From the NCBI RefSeq assembly GCF_002936985.1, contig NZ_MPZN01000023.1, positions 1 through 52,641 on the forward strand: 52,641 nucleotides of DNA. Direction: 5' to 3'. The notes beneath the pieces are model-generated. The model searched no databases. It worked only from the letters and a program-made list of their open reading frames with translations, and was not told where the DNA came from. The translations under genes and the position numbers were made by a program. Below are positions 1 through 8,455 of the stretch, piece by piece (positions within the stretch are counted from its first letter, which is position 1; each line of letters starts with the position of its first letter). The stretch is from Microterricola pindariensis. GTDB taxonomy: Bacteria > Actinomycetota > Actinomycetes > Actinomycetales > Microbacteriaceae.

Positions 1-1378
1 AGGCACGCAGCGACTCGAGGTCGCCGGAGACGAGCCCGGCCGCACGTGCCTGCACGAGCACGTTGCCGAGCGCGGTGGCCTCGACCGGCCCCGCCTGCAC
101 CGGCACTCCGGCATGGTCGGCAGTGAGCTGGCAGAGCAGCGCGTTCTGCGAGCCGCCGCCCACGATGTGGATCGTGCGCACCGTCTTGCCCGAGAGCTCG
201 GATGCCGCCCTCACGGCGCGCGCGAATGCCTCCGCCAGGCTCTCGATGATGCTGCGCACGTACTCGGCCCGGCTGGCCGGAACGGGCTGGCCGTGCTCGG
301 TGCACCAGGCGGCGATGCGGGCGGGCATGTCACCGGGCTCCATGAAGCGCGGGTCGTTCGCGTCGAAGACGGCGACGGGGCCGGTGACCGCCTCGGCGGC
401 GGCGACGAGCGGCAGCAGCTCGACGCTCGGGTCGTCCTGCTGCCAGCTGCGCACCGACTCGCTGAGCAGCCAGGTGCCCATGACGTTGTGCAGGAAGCGC
501 ACCCGGCCGTCGACGCCGCCCTCATTGGTGAAGTTGGCGGCCCGGCTGGCCTCTGTGAGCACCGGCCGCTCCAGCTCGACGCCGACCAGGCCCCAGGTGC
601 CGCATGAGATGTACGCGGCATCCGGGTCGGTCATGGGAACGGCCACCACCGCGGATGCCGTGTCGTGCGAGCCGACCGCGATGACCGGCGTCGACGCGGG
701 CAGACCGGTCGCCGACGCCACCTGCGGCAACAGTGTGCCGATGCGCTCGCCCGGCTGCACCAGCGGGGCGAAGAGCCTGCGCGGGAGCCCGAGCCGCTCA
801 ATCAGTGAATCGTTCCAACGTGGCTCGCTGCCCAGCGTGAGCAGTCCCGTCGTCGAGGCGTTGGTGCTCTCTGCCCGTTGCGCCCCGCTCAGCCAGAACG
901 CGATCAGGTCGGGCACGAGCAGGGCTCGGTCGGCCAGCTCGAGCAGGCCGTCGGCGTGCTCGGCCTCGAGCTGGTAAAGAGTGTTGAACGGCAGGAACTG
1001 CAGGCCGTTCTCGGCGTAGAGCTCGGCGAACGGCACGCGCTCGTGCACGGCGGCCACACCGGCGGCGGTGCGGGAGTCGCGGTAGTGGAATGGGGTGCCG
1101 AGCAGCCGGTCGCCGCGCAGCAGGCCGTAGTCGACCGCCCAAGAGTCGATGCCGATGCCGGCCAGTCCCGGCTGCAGGCGGCCCGCCTGGGCCAGCCCCT
1201 CCAGAACGGACTGGTACAGCCCGAGCGCGTCCCAGTGCAGCCCGCCCGGCGTCTGCACCGGGGTATTCGCGAAACGGTTGACCGCCTCGAGCCGGAGCTC
1301 GTTCGGGCCGACATGGCCGAGCATGACCCGGCCGCTGGTGGCGCCGAGGTCGACGGCGGCGACTGTTCCGTTGGCCAT
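1..1378 (-). CDS. rhaB: Rhamnulokinase, partial (C-terminus beyond left edge)
   Basis: FGGY-family kinase that should phosphorylate L-rhamnulose at C1 with ATP in the cytoplasm. The frame opens with ATG at 1378 (MANGTVAAVDLGATSGR), where DLGATSGR is the N-terminal phosphate-binding loop. It continues with GLHWDALGLYQ, DSWAVDYGLL and GSHDTASAVVAVP, then SCGTWGLVGVE and the late HIVGGGSQNALLCQ motif. About 459 codons are visible and the frame is open at base 1, so only a short tail is missing. It follows the aldolase-dehydrogenase fusion on the same strand after a 99-bp gap holding a long hairpin. A paralogue with the same motif order lies at 11919-13340. Direct linkage to the rhamnose aldolase makes this copy the likelier true RhaB. 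Confidence 0.93.
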   Translation of the reverse strand, partial: MANGTVAAVDLGATSGRVMLGHVGPNELRLEAVNRFANTPVQTPGGLHWDALGLYQSVLEGLAQAGRLQPGLAGIGIDSWAVDYGLLRGDRLLGTPFHYRDSRTAAGVAAVHERVPFAELYAENGLQFLPFNTLYQLEAEHADGLLELADRALLVPDLIAFWLSGAQRAESTNASTTGLLTLGSEPRWNDSLIERLGLPRRLFAPLVQPGERIGTLLPQVASATGLPASTPVIAVGSHDTASAVVAVPMTDPDAAYISCGTWGLVGVELERPVLTEASRAANFTNEGGVDGRVRFLHNVMGTWLLSESVRSWQQDDPSVELLPLVAAAEAVTGPVAVFDANDPRFMEPGDMPARIAAWCTEHGQPVPASRAEYVRSIIESLAEAFARAVRAASELSGKTVRTIHIVGGGSQNALLCQLTADHAGVPVQAGPVEATALGNVLVQARAAGLVSGDLESLRA

Positions 1379-1415
1379 TCTGGGGTACTCCTTGATTCGT
1401 GGTTCGCTCAGCGAT

Positions 1416-1457
1416 CCCGGCCGCCGGGCGCCCGTGTCGGGGCGCCCGGCGGCCGGG
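1416..1457 (-). terminator. Long intercistronic hairpin between the RhaD-SDR fusion gene and rhaB
   Basis: A perfect 18-bp stem (1416-1433 pairs with 1440-1457) closes a 6-nt loop. There is no T-run downstream on the minus strand, so it is not a canonical intrinsic terminator. It could attenuate read-through into rhaB or protect the 3' end of the upstream cistron. Confidence 0.6.
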
Positions 1458-1477
1458 ACAATCGGTGTGGGCGCAGG

Positions 1478-3508
1478 CTAGCGCAGGAACGCGGCCGCAA
1501 CGCCCGCGTCAACGGGAATGTGCAGGCCGGTCGTGTGCGAGAGGTCACTCGAGCACAGCACGAACACCGCGTTCGCGACGTTCTCCGGCACGACCTCGCG
1601 CTTGAGGATGGTGCGCTGGGCGTAGAACTTGCCCAGGTCCTCCTCCTCGATTCCGTAGGTTGCGGCGCGGTTCGCGCCCCAACCCGAGGCGAAGATGCCG
1701 GAGCCGCGCACGACGCCGTCGGGGTTGATGCCGTTGACCTTGATGCCGTGCTCGCCGAGCTCGGCCGCCAGCAGGCGCACCTGGTGGGCCTGGTCGGCCT
1801 TGGTGGCCGAGTAGGCGACGTTGTTCGGGCCGGCGAAGACCGAGTTCTTCGAAGAGATGTAGATGATGTCGCCGCCCAGCTTCTGCGCGATCAGCACCCG
1901 GGCGGCGTTCTTCGAGACGAGGAAGGAGCCCTTGGCCATCACGTTGTGCTGCAGGTCCCAGTCGGCCTCGGTGGTCTCCAGCAGGGGGCGCGAGAGCGAG
2001 AGGCCGGCGTTGTTCACGACCAGGTCGAGCCCGCCGAAGGCCAGCACGGCCGCGTCGATCGCGGCCTGGACGGCTGCCTCGTTCGAAACGTCGGCGGCGA
2101 CGCCGATGGCGACGTCGGTGCTGCCCAGCTCGGCCGCTGCGGCCTGTGCCTTGGCCAGGTCGAGGTCGGCGATGACGACGCAGGCGCCCTCGGCGGCCAG
2201 GCGCACGGCGATGGCCTTGCCGATGCCGGAGGCGGCGCCGGTGACGAGCGCGATGCGGCTGGCGAGGGGCTTCGGCTTCGGCATCCGCGCCAGCTTGGCC
2301 TCTTCGAGGGCCCAGTACTCGATGCGGAACTTCTCGGCCTCGTCGATCGGGGCGTAGCTGGAGATGCCCTCGGCGCCGCGCATCACGTTGATGGCGTTCA
2401 CGTAGAACTCGCCGGCGACCCGGGCGGTCTGCTTGTTGGCGCCGAAGCTGAACATGCCGACGCCGGGCACCAGCACGATGAGCGGGTCTGCGCCGCGGAT
2501 CGCGGGGCTGTCGGCGACGGCGTTGCGGTCGTAGTAGGCCTGGTAGTCGGCGCGGTACTCGGTGTGCAGCTCCTCGAGGCGGGCGATCGAGTCCTCGACC
2601 GAGGCGCCGGAGGGCAGGTCGAGCACCATCGGCTTGACCTTGGTGCGCAGAAAGTGGTCGGGGCAGCTGGTGCCGAGCGCGGCCAGGCGCGGGTGCTCGC
2701 TGGAGGCCAGGAAGTCCAGCACCTCCGCGCTGTGGGTGAAGTGGCCGACCATGGGCTTGTCGGTCGAGGCCAGGCCGCGGATGACGGGCGCGAGCGCGGC
2801 GGCCTTGGCGAGGCGCTCGGCCTCGCTCAGGGCGTCGTAGCCCTCCAGTGCCGGGCCGAAGGGCTCTGCCCTGCTCTTCTCGGCGATGTAGGCGGCTGCG
2901 GTGTCGATGATCCAGAGTGAGTTGGCCTCGGCCTCGTCGCTGGTGTCGCCCCACGCGGTGATGCCGTGGCCGCCCAGGATGCAGCCGATCGCATCCGGGC
3001 TCTGGGCCTTGATGGCGGCGATGTCGAGGCCCAGCTGGAAGCCGGGGCGGCGCCACGGCACCCAGACGACCTTGTCGCCGAAGATGGTCGAGGTCAGCGC
3101 CTCGCCGTCGGCGGCCGTCGCGATCGCGATGCCGGAGTCGGGGTGCAGGTGGTCGACGTGGGCGGCGTCGACGAGGCCGTGCATGGCGGTGTCGATCGAG
3201 GGGGCGGCGCCGCCCTTGCCGTGCAGCGTGAAGTCGAACGCGGCCACCATCTCGTCCTCGCGGTCGAGCCCGGCGTAGACGCCCTCGAGGGCGCGCAGCC
3301 GGTCGACGCGGAGCACGGCGAGGCCGGACTCGGTGAGCGTGCCGAGGTCGCCGCCGGAGCCCTTCACCCACATCAGCTCGACCGGCTCACCGGTGACGGG
3401 GTCGGTCTCGATGCCCTTGGCGCTGGTGTTGCCGCCCGCGTAGTTGGTGTTCTTGGGGTCGGCGCCGAGGCGGTTCGACCGCGCGATGAGGTCTGCTGGG
3501 GTGCTCAC
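1478..3508 (-). CDS. rhaEW: Bifunctional rhamnulose-1-phosphate aldolase / L-lactaldehyde dehydrogenase
   Basis: Two-domain 676-aa protein. Residues 1 to about 400 form a class II aldolase domain with NTSAKG near the start, KGSGGDLGTL, the HLHPDSGIAIA histidines and GGHGITAWG. Residues from about 415 form a short-chain dehydrogenase with the glycine-rich loop VTGAASGIGKAI, NNAG and the catalytic YSATK. The architecture matches the known RhaE-RhaW fusions of Bacillus and actinobacteria, which cleave rhamnulose-1-phosphate to DHAP plus L-lactaldehyde and oxidise the aldehyde to L-lactate with NAD. The start is GTG at 3508, with AAGGATT as ribosome site a few bases upstream. A promoter and an inverted repeat precede it, downstream of a DeoR gene on the same strand. 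Confidence 0.92.
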   Translation of the reverse strand: MSTPADLIARSNRLGADPKNTNYAGGNTSAKGIETDPVTGEPVELMWVKGSGGDLGTLTESGLAVLRVDRLRALEGVYAGLDREDEMVAAFDFTLHGKGGAAPSIDTAMHGLVDAAHVDHLHPDSGIAIATAADGEALTSTIFGDKVVWVPWRRPGFQLGLDIAAIKAQSPDAIGCILGGHGITAWGDTSDEAEANSLWIIDTAAAYIAEKSRAEPFGPALEGYDALSEAERLAKAAALAPVIRGLASTDKPMVGHFTHSAEVLDFLASSEHPRLAALGTSCPDHFLRTKVKPMVLDLPSGASVEDSIARLEELHTEYRADYQAYYDRNAVADSPAIRGADPLIVLVPGVGMFSFGANKQTARVAGEFYVNAINVMRGAEGISSYAPIDEAEKFRIEYWALEEAKLARMPKPKPLASRIALVTGAASGIGKAIAVRLAAEGACVVIADLDLAKAQAAAAELGSTDVAIGVAADVSNEAAVQAAIDAAVLAFGGLDLVVNNAGLSLSRPLLETTEADWDLQHNVMAKGSFLVSKNAARVLIAQKLGGDIIYISSKNSVFAGPNNVAYSATKADQAHQVRLLAAELGEHGIKVNGINPDGVVRGSGIFASGWGANRAATYGIEEEDLGKFYAQRTILKREVVPENVANAVFVLCSSDLSHTTGLHIPVDAGVAAAFLR

Positions 3509-3535
3509 GTGCGGAATCCTTTGCTCAAACTCAAA

Positions 3536-3559
3536 TGTTAGTATCTGTGAAATCTAACA
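3536..3559. promoter_or_regulatory. Candidate DeoR-family operator
   Basis: Inverted repeat TGTTAG (3536-3541), 12-bp spacer, CTAACA (3554-3559). The half-sites equal those of the E. coli DeoR operator. The repeat overlaps the -10 and spacer of the candidate promoter for the aldolase fusion gene, so binding there would repress it. The DeoR gene lies immediately upstream. Confidence 0.55.
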
Positions 3560-3568
3560 ACAAGTCAC
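3540..3568 (-). promoter_or_regulatory. Candidate promoter of the RhaD-SDR fusion gene
   Basis: On the minus strand GTGACT (3563-3568) is followed after exactly 17 bp by GATACT (3540-3545). Each matches the sigma-70-type consensus at four of six positions. This gives a leader of roughly 25 nt before the GTG at 3508. Confidence 0.45.
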
Positions 3569-3584
3569 TTGAGGCGCAAGCGGT

Positions 3585-4346
3585 TCAGCGCAGCTCGACC
3601 AGGTCGCGGTACTCATCGAGGCGGGCGTCTCCGGGGTCGAGCTCCGTGATCATCACAGCGAAGTCGGCAAGGGTGAAGCAGAGGGCGAGAGAGCGATCGC
3701 CGAGCTTCGAGGAGTCGATGCAGAGAATGAGCTCACGAGAGACGCCGGCGAAGGCCTTCTTGATCTGGCTCTCGGGCAACGAGACCTCCGAGGTGCCGAG
3801 TGCCGCATCCAGGGCGGAGGCCGAGGTGAAGAAGCGCTGGTAGAACATGGAGGCCGCGGCCTGGCACGCGACGAGCCCGACGAAACTGTCGGTGGCCGCC
3901 TCAAGAGCGCCGCCGACGAGAATCGGCTCGACGCCCGGCATGCCTCGCATGGTGCGGAAGTTTTCGTAGGAGTTCGTGGCGACGGTGAGACCGGAGCGCT
4001 CGCCGATCGAGGCCCCGATCGTTCCGGCCGTCGTCGAGGCATCAAGGGCGATCGCCCCGCTGCGGGGAATCAGGGCGAGTGCCTTCTCGGCGATGAGCTG
4101 TTTCGCCCGGCTGCGTACCGTGCGGCGCTCGCTGAACGGCCGGGGGCCGGTGATCGCCACGGCCCCACCGCGCACCCGGCGCAGCAGGCCTTCCGCCCCG
4201 AGGTCGTCGAGGTCGCGACGTACGGTCATCGCAGAGACGCCGAGCTCGGTGGCTGCCTCCTCGATCTGGAGTGCGCCGTCACGTTGCAGACGGCTGACGA
4301 GTGCCAGACGGCGCTGTTCTGCCCCCACTGTTCCGCTGGTGGCCAT
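3585..4346 (-). CDS. DeoR-family transcriptional regulator, probable rhamnose repressor
   Basis: A 253-aa DeoR-type protein. The N-terminal winged helix contains RRLALVSRLQRDGALQIEEAA and the recognition segment GVSAMTVRRDLDDL, followed by the family hallmark LLRRVRGGAV. A sugar-phosphate sensing domain follows from about residue 75, with IALDASTTAGTIG and TNSYENF. It starts at ATG 4346 with GAAGGAG as ribosome site. It sits directly upstream of the RhaD-SDR fusion gene on the same strand, the position of RhaR in Bacillus, where a DeoR protein controls rhamnose genes. The gap between the two genes carries the TGTTAG/CTAACA repeat. A near-palindrome TGTTACAACA at about 4375-4384, just upstream of its own start, may mediate autoregulation. 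Confidence 0.85.
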   Translation of the reverse strand: MATSGTVGAEQRRLALVSRLQRDGALQIEEAATELGVSAMTVRRDLDDLGAEGLLRRVRGGAVAITGPRPFSERRTVRSRAKQLIAEKALALIPRSGAIALDASTTAGTIGASIGERSGLTVATNSYENFRTMRGMPGVEPILVGGALEAATDSFVGLVACQAAASMFYQRFFTSASALDAALGTSEVSLPESQIKKAFAGVSRELILCIDSSKLGDRSLALCFTLADFAVMITELDPGDARLDEYRDLVELR

Positions 4347-4475
4347 CTGGACTCCTTCGCGTCGTGACCGTTCATGTTACAACACACACAAACGACCAAT
4401 CCGGCGGTCAGCCGGCCTCGATGCACCCGCGCATGCGCGCGATTGCCACTCTGGGCGAGGACTGCCGCCGAAGTG

Positions 4476-5558
4476 TCAGCGTTTGACCGTGCCGCCGGCG
4501 CTTCCGGGCCTGCGAGGCTCGACACGTCGATCAGTCGAACGGCGCACCACGAGTTCGGGCTTCAGTATGACCTGACGGTGCACGTGGCTGGAATCGCGCG
4601 AGGAGTGGTCGAGCAGGAGCTGTGCGGCCTGATGGCCGAGGTCGTCAATGGGTTGGCGAATCGAGGTCAGCGGCACGACCCAGTTTTTCGCGAAGTCGAT
4701 GTCGTCATAACCGACAAGTGCAACATCTTCCGGCACACGCAGGCCGGCATTCACCAGTCCGCGGTACACGCCGAAGGCGAGCATGTCATTTCCGCAGAAG
4801 ATCGCCTCGGGAAGCGTCCCCTCCAGGAGGAGTTCGACGGCTCGCTGGCCGTCGCGGATGCCGAGGCCCGAAACGCTGACTTCTGTGAGCATCTCCTCGG
4901 GGTCCAGTCCGGCGTCAGCCATCGCCTGACGGGCCCCGGCCGCACGTTGCGCGAATTGGCGGAGGCTGAGTGACCCACCCACATACGCGATCCGCTGATG
5001 CCCGAGATCGAGCAGGTGGCGCACTGCCAGAGCGCCTCCGGCGACGTTGTCGACAGACACCGAGCAGTGCGTCGCGCCACCGTCGAAGTCGAGGAGCACG
5101 ACCGGCAGGTCCTGTGGAAGATTCACGTAGCGATCGGCGTGCTCCTCCGGCGTGGCCGGCGCGAGCAGTACACCGCGCACGTGCTGCGCAGCGAGCATGG
5201 AGAGCAGCGCAGACTCTCGAACGATCTCACCCTCCGAGTTGCAGAGCATGACGACGAGCCCCGAATCCCGGACCGAGCGTTCAACAGCGTGGGCTGCTCC
5301 CATATAGAACGGGCTCTCGACATCGAGCACGACCAACCCGATCACATTGCTCACGGCTCCTGTGAGCACGCGCGCCTGCTGGTTCGGCACAAAGCCGAGC
5401 TCCCGAATGGCCTGTTCCACCAGCAAGCGAGTGCGCGGGTGCACTCGTTCGGGGTGGTTGATCGTGTTGGAAACCGTTCCCGTCGAGACATCCGCGAACG
5501 CTGCCACGTCGCGAATCTTGACGGAGGCACGAGCTGACGAGTCTGCGGCTTTGCTCAT
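4476..5558 (-). CDS. LacI-family regulator of the adjacent sugar ABC operon
   Basis: A 360-aa LacI/GalR protein. The helix-turn-helix is near residues 14-35 (VKIRDVAAFADVSTGTVSN), followed by the hinge and a periplasmic-binding-like sensor domain with IGLVVLDVESPFYMG, GGALAVRHLLDLGHQRIAYVGG and GYDDIDFAKN. I chose ATG 5558 because AAGGAGAA lies just upstream; a TTG seven codons earlier would put that ribosome site inside the gene. It is divergent from the transport operon beginning at 5814, and two perfect or near-perfect palindromes lie between them. Its recognition helix resembles that of the second LacI protein at 15652, so the two may read related operators. Confidence 0.9.
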   Translation of the reverse strand: MSKAADSSARASVKIRDVAAFADVSTGTVSNTINHPERVHPRTRLLVEQAIRELGFVPNQQARVLTGAVSNVIGLVVLDVESPFYMGAAHAVERSVRDSGLVVMLCNSEGEIVRESALLSMLAAQHVRGVLLAPATPEEHADRYVNLPQDLPVVLLDFDGGATHCSVSVDNVAGGALAVRHLLDLGHQRIAYVGGSLSLRQFAQRAAGARQAMADAGLDPEEMLTEVSVSGLGIRDGQRAVELLLEGTLPEAIFCGNDMLAFGVYRGLVNAGLRVPEDVALVGYDDIDFAKNWVVPLTSIRQPIDDLGHQAAQLLLDHSSRDSSHVHRQVILKPELVVRRSTDRRVEPRRPGSAGGTVKR

Positions 5559-5694
5559 CGAGACTGGTTCTCCTTGCAATCGGCAGCAAGCTGAGCGCTC
5601 ACACTATCAACTCCCGACTGCTCACCGCCGAGGCGGCGAGTGTGAGCCTGCCGACGGCGAATAAGTTGCAGACCGGGTGCGCTGCGTGTACTTT

Positions 5695-5723
5695 TGAAGC
5701 GCTTCAGAAAATGAAGCGATTCA
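5695..5723. promoter_or_regulatory. Two tandem LacI-type operators before the ABC operon
   Basis: TGAAGCGCTTCA (5695-5706) is a perfect 12-bp palindrome. TGAAGCGATTCA (5712-5723) differs at one central position. Centres are 17 bp apart. TTCAGA (5703-5708) and TACCCT (5726-5731), spaced 17 bp, could be the -35 and -10, so both operators would overlap the promoter. Confidence 0.65.
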
Positions 5724-5813
5724 AATACCCTACACATCACGCACCGGCGCGGGATCACTGATGCCTTCAGGCCCTTCGTCGTCGCACCCTGCAGTGACAT
5801 CGAGGAGAACAAC

Positions 5814-6854
5814 ATGAAGCAACGACGCTTTTCCGGCCTGACACTCGGCCTCGCCGCAGTGCTCAGCCTCGGCTTGGTTGGCTGCGCCGCCGGCGGCACC
5901 GCCGCTCCAGAAGCGGGTGCCGCGGGCGATGGCGACTACACGATCGCCATCGTTCCCAAGGACTCCACGAACCCCTGGTTCGTTCGCATGGAGGACGGTG
6001 TCAAGCAGTATGCCGCCGACACCGGCCTCGACGTCTACCAGAAGGGCCCGGCCGAGACCGACGCCACCATGCAGGCCCAGGTGATTCAGGACCTGATCGC
6101 GCAGGGCGTCGATGCGATCGGCGTGGTTCCTGTTGACCCGGGCGCGCTGGAGACGGTTCTCAAGCAGGCACTCGATGCCGGCATCGTGGTGGTCACCCAC
6201 GAGGGCGCCAGCCAGGAGAACACGATGTACGACATCGAGGCCTTCAACAACACCGACTACGGCGGGTTCATCATGGACAACCTCGCCGAGGCGATGGGTG
6301 AAGAGGGCGTCTACACGACGATGGTCGGCCACGTCACGAACGCGTCGCACAACGAGTGGGCCGATGGCGCAGTTGCGAAGCAGGCGGAGGCCTACCCCAA
6401 CATGACCCTCCTCGCTGCGGAGCCGCGCGTCGAGTCACAGGATGACGGCGAGGTCGCCTACCAGTCGGCCAAGGAGCTTCTGAAGAAGTACCCCGAGATC
6501 AAGGGCATCGTCGGTACGTCGTCATTCGACGCTCCCGGTGTCGCTCGCGCCATCGAGGAACTCGGTCTCACCGGCAAGGTGTTCGTCAGCGGCACGGGAA
6601 TGCCCGCCGCCAACAAGGGAATCCTGCAGAAGGGTCTCGTCAAGTCCCTCACGCTCTGGGACCCGGCGGATGCCGGCTATGCGCTGGCCTCGCTCGCCAC
6701 GTTGATCCTGAACGGCGAAGAGATCGTCGATGGCGTCAACCTCGGTGTCAAGGGCTATGAGGACATGAAGTTCGCCAAGGGCAGCGACAAGGTGCTCGAG
6801 GGCAACGGGTGGGTCGTCATCAACAAGGACAACGTCGACGAGTTCGGCTTCTAA
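5814..6854 (+). CDS. Sugar ABC transporter substrate-binding lipoprotein (family 4, RhaS-like)
   Basis: A 346-aa extracellular solute receptor. The signal peptide ends in lipobox LVGC with the acylated Cys at residue 24, so the protein is membrane-anchored. The mature part starts AIVPKDSTNPWFVRMEDGVKQ and contains IQDLIAQGVDAIGVVPVDP and GIVGTSSFDAPGVARAIEELG, typical of Peripla_BP_4 receptors such as RbsB, LsrB and RhaS. The ribosome site GAGGAG lies 7 nt before ATG 5814. It is first in an operon running to 14190. A strong hairpin follows the stop and probably keeps receptor mRNA more abundant than the downstream transporter genes. The ligand is unknown: a 6-deoxyhexose is possible because rhamnose genes flank the operon, but the sequence alone does not prove it. 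Confidence 0.88.
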   Translation: MKQRRFSGLTLGLAAVLSLGLVGCAAGGTAAPEAGAAGDGDYTIAIVPKDSTNPWFVRMEDGVKQYAADTGLDVYQKGPAETDATMQAQVIQDLIAQGVDAIGVVPVDPGALETVLKQALDAGIVVVTHEGASQENTMYDIEAFNNTDYGGFIMDNLAEAMGEEGVYTTMVGHVTNASHNEWADGAVAKQAEAYPNMTLLAAEPRVESQDDGEVAYQSAKELLKKYPEIKGIVGTSSFDAPGVARAIEELGLTGKVFVSGTGMPAANKGILQKGLVKSLTLWDPADAGYALASLATLILNGEEIVDGVNLGVKGYEDMKFAKGSDKVLEGNGWVVINKDNVDEFGF

Positions 6855-6871
6855 ACCACAGCACCTCACGC

Positions 6872-6908
6872 GGCCCGGTGCAGAGCGTTCGACCGCTCTG
6901 CCCGGGCC
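6872..6908 (+). terminator. Post-receptor hairpin (attenuating or stabilising)
   Basis: GGCCCGG, a bulged T, then GCAGAGCG pairs with CGCTCTGC and CCGGGCC around a 6-nt loop, 15 paired bases in all. It has no U-tract, which suggests 3' end stabilisation or partial termination rather than full stop. Confidence 0.6.
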
Positions 6909-6939
6909 GCCACATGCACCATATTGAAAGGATGCGCCG

Positions 6940-8454
6940 ATGGTGGACAACGTCATCGCGGTACGTGGCGTCAGCAAGGCCTTTGCCGGCGTGCAGGCGC
7001 TGGACACCATTTCGTTGGAGATCGCTCCGGGTGAAATTCACTGTCTTGCGGGGGAGAACGGGAGCGGGAAATCCACGCTCATCAAGGTGATCTCGGGCGT
7101 GCACGCGGCCGATGAAGGCACGATCGAGCTCAATGGGAAGGAGTTCTCCAAGCTCACGCCGATGGAGGCGATCTCCAACGGAGTGCAGGTCATCTATCAG
7201 GACTTCTCCGTCTTCCCCAACCTCACGGTGATGGAGAACCTCGCTCTCACGGCGGAGCTCGCCGAGCATCGAACGTTCGTCAACTGGCGACGGATGCGGC
7301 GGATCGCCACAGAGGCGATCGCGAAGATCAACGTCAAGATCGATCTGGACGCGAAGGTGGGTCAGCTCTCAGTTGCGCAGAAGCAGCTGGTGGCGATCGC
7401 CAGGGCGTTGATGAGCAACGCCCGACTGATCATCATGGACGAGCCGACGACGGCGCTGACCAAGCGTGAGGTCGACGCTCTGTTCGGCATCATCCTCGAC
7501 CTGAAATCTCGCGGCATCGCCACCCTCTTCGTGAGCCACAAACTCGAGGAGGTCTTCGAGATCAGCGAGCGCTTCACCATCATTCGGAACGGCAAGCATG
7601 TGATCACCTGCCTTCCCGAAGAACTCGATCACAAGAAGTTCTCCTTCTTCATGACGGGGCGTGAGTTCGATGACGCGCGGTTCACACCGCAGATCAGAGC
7701 AACCCAGCCGATTCTCGAAACGTCCCGGCTCTCGGCGCACGGTGCATTCTCGGACGTGAGTCTGTCGTTGCGGCCGGGCGAGATTCTCGGAATCACCGGG
7801 TTGCTCGGATCCGGGCGCACGGAATTGGCGCTGGCGCTCTTCGGCTCGCTCAAGAGCGACTCCGGGGAGATCCGCATCGACGGCAAAGCGGTCGTGTTGG
7901 ACAGCGTGCGCACGGCGATTTCTCACGGAATCGGCTATGTGCCGGAAGACCGTCTGACCGAGGGGCTGTTTCTCGAGCGCTCGATCGGTTCCAACATCGT
8001 GATCAGTGAGATCGACTCCTTTGTCTCCTCGCTGGGTGTGTTGGAGCAAGACAAGGCAGATGCCGAGGCACAGCGATGGATCACCGATCTGCGCATCGCC
8101 ACCCCGGATGCCCAGAACGCGGTGAGCACCCTCTCTGGCGGCAATCAACAGCGCATCGTGCTCGCCAAATGGCTGGCGACCAAGCCCCGAGTGTTGATTC
8201 TCAACGGACCAACGGTGGGCGTGGACATCGGGTCCAAACACGACATTCACCGTGTTCTGCGAGAGCTGGCCGCGGAGGGGCTCGCGGTGATCGTGATCTC
8301 TGACGACATCCCCGAGGTCATTCAGAACTGCAATCGCGTTCTGGTGATGAACGCTGGCCGCATCGTGAGCGAGCTCGACCCCACGCAGACCTCGGAACTC
8401 GAGCTGGCCGCCCTGATGTCGAAAGACGTGCAAACCCTCGAAGGGATCAGCTGA
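6940..8454 (+). CDS. Sugar ABC transporter ATP-binding protein, two nucleotide-binding domains
   Basis: A 504-aa RbsA/MglA-type ATPase with tandem cassettes. The first has Walker A GENGSGKST (residues 38-46), LSVAQKQLVAIARAL and Walker B LIIMDEPTTALT. The second has a degenerate loop GLLGSGRTELALALF, a full signature LSGGNQQ (about 398-404) and LILNGPT (419-425), where the usual DE is NG at residues 422-423. The second site is therefore probably non-hydrolytic, while the first looks intact. Ribosome site AAAGGA precedes ATG 6940. It should energise the two permeases encoded immediately downstream; the next gene begins 1 nt after its stop. Confidence 0.92.
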   Translation: MVDNVIAVRGVSKAFAGVQALDTISLEIAPGEIHCLAGENGSGKSTLIKVISGVHAADEGTIELNGKEFSKLTPMEAISNGVQVIYQDFSVFPNLTVMENLALTAELAEHRTFVNWRRMRRIATEAIAKINVKIDLDAKVGQLSVAQKQLVAIARALMSNARLIIMDEPTTALTKREVDALFGIILDLKSRGIATLFVSHKLEEVFEISERFTIIRNGKHVITCLPEELDHKKFSFFMTGREFDDARFTPQIRATQPILETSRLSAHGAFSDVSLSLRPGEILGITGLLGSGRTELALALFGSLKSDSGEIRIDGKAVVLDSVRTAISHGIGYVPEDRLTEGLFLERSIGSNIVISEIDSFVSSLGVLEQDKADAEAQRWITDLRIATPDAQNAVSTLSGGNQQRIVLAKWLATKPRVLILNGPTVGVDIGSKHDIHRVLRELAAEGLAVIVISDDIPEVIQNCNRVLVMNAGRIVSELDPTQTSELELAALMSKDVQTLEGIS

Positions 8455-8455
8455 G

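Noticed and set aside
878-2920. Long open plus-strand frame opposite the rhamnulokinase and aldolase fusion genes
   Set aside because: The translation is low-complexity and mirrors the minus-strand genes, which carry clear motifs. High GC makes such antisense frames common. The same applies to the plus-strand frames at 17958-19400 and 35492-37135.
5559-5579. TTG start at 5579 for the LacI regulator
   Set aside because: It would place the AAGGAG ribosome site inside the coding sequence; ATG 5558 is correctly spaced.
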